Origin: Thermoflexus hugenholtzii JAD2
GTDB taxonomy: Bacteria > Chloroflexota > Dehalococcoidia > UBA2979
DNA length: 5,919 nt
Direction of reading: 5' to 3'
Assembly: GCA_945889565.1 (NCBI GenBank)
Contig: CAMDBZ010000115.1
Coordinates: 1 to 5,919, forward strand
The notes below the pieces were generated by a model that saw nothing but the letters and a program-made list of their open reading frames with translations, ran no database searches and was not told the DNA's origin. Both the position numbers and the translations under genes were made by a program. Shown here piece by piece: positions 5,691-5,919 of the stretch. Positions within the stretch are counted from its first letter, which is position 1. Each line of letters starts with the position of its first letter.

Positions 5691-5919
5691 TCAGTCGCTC
5701 ACGTACGGCAGGTCGCCCTCGGGGCGCCGGCCGGACTCGTGGTGGAAGCGCTGCGCCGCCTCCGGCTCGGCCTCCCCCGCCGCGGGATGCTGCGCCGTCG
5801 TGCGCTCGCCGCGCAGCATCGCGACGCGGCCCGTGCGCACCAGCTCGAGGATGCCGTACGGCTCGACGTTCGCGACGAACGCCGACAGCCGCTCCTCCGC
5901 CGCGACGATCTCGACGACC
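5691..5919 (-). CDS. ilvN: Acetolactate synthase small (regulatory) subunit, C-terminal fragment
   Basis: This is the last 75 codons of a gene whose 5' part lies beyond the right edge; it ends in TGA at 5693-5691. The visible protein starts VVEIVAAEERLSAFV and contains the segment YGILELVRTGRVAMLRG. That matches the end of the C-terminal domain of acetolactate synthase small subunits (family pattern P-x-G-I-x-E-x-x-R-[ST]-G-x-x-A-x-x-R-G). The subunit binds the IlvB catalytic subunit, stimulates it and confers valine feedback inhibition in the cytoplasm, at the first common step of valine, leucine and isoleucine synthesis. Its position upstream of ilvC supports the call. After the conserved RG there are about 38 polar, Glu/His-rich residues ending in DLPYVSD, which seems long for this family. 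The ACT domain that would hold the valine site is outside the window. The symbol could equally be ilvH; the two names are used for the same role. Confidence 0.9.
   Translation of the reverse strand, partial: VVEIVAAEERLSAFVANVEPYGILELVRTGRVAMLRGERTTAQHPAAGEAEPEAAQRFHHESGRRPEGDLPYVSD

Overview
This window is a GC-rich (roughly two thirds G+C by eye) bacterial chromosomal segment. It carries most of a branched-chain amino acid operon, all on the minus strand, so transcription runs from right to left. Codon third positions are almost always G or C, two genes start with GTG, and the Shine-Dalgarno sequences are clear. The class I short-form IlvC with a 'VGLYPGSPSW'-type cofactor loop, the LeuA type and the ilvN-ilvC-leuA-leuC-leuD order suggest a high-GC environmental lineage. 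Chloroflexota (Thermomicrobia or Dehalococcoidia-like) is my best guess, from general recall only; an actinobacterial relative cannot be excluded.

Layout in transcription order. At 5919-5691 is the C-terminal end of the acetolactate synthase regulatory subunit (ilvN/ilvH), cut by the window edge. At 5682-5095 is an unrecognised small multi-pass membrane protein. At 5040-4039 is ketol-acid reductoisomerase (ilvC). A 122-base gap at 4038-3917 holds GC-rich hairpins, two of them mutually exclusive. Then come 2-isopropylmalate synthase (leuA, 3916-2363), the isopropylmalate isomerase large subunit (leuC, 2325-916) and small subunit (leuD, 916-314), with leuC and leuD overlapping by one base. At 275-1 is the N-terminal part of a phosphotransferase-like (aminoglycoside phosphotransferase/choline kinase fold) gene, cut by the left edge.

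Together, IlvN (with IlvB, presumably upstream) regulates acetohydroxy acid formation. IlvC makes the dihydroxy acid. LeuA, then LeuC with LeuD, carry 2-oxoisovalerate towards leucine as far as 3-isopropylmalate. ilvD and leuB, needed to complete the routes, are not in the window; the place after leuD where leuB is often found holds the kinase-like gene.

Most of this is ordinary primary metabolism and I see no previously undescribed system. The points worth a second look are the unknown membrane protein between ilvN and ilvC, the kinase-like gene after leuD, the competing hairpins before leuA, and single-residue departures in IlvC (Tyr48) and LeuA (Met141). The many long open frames on the plus strand and in other minus frames are by-products of high GC content and were not annotated.
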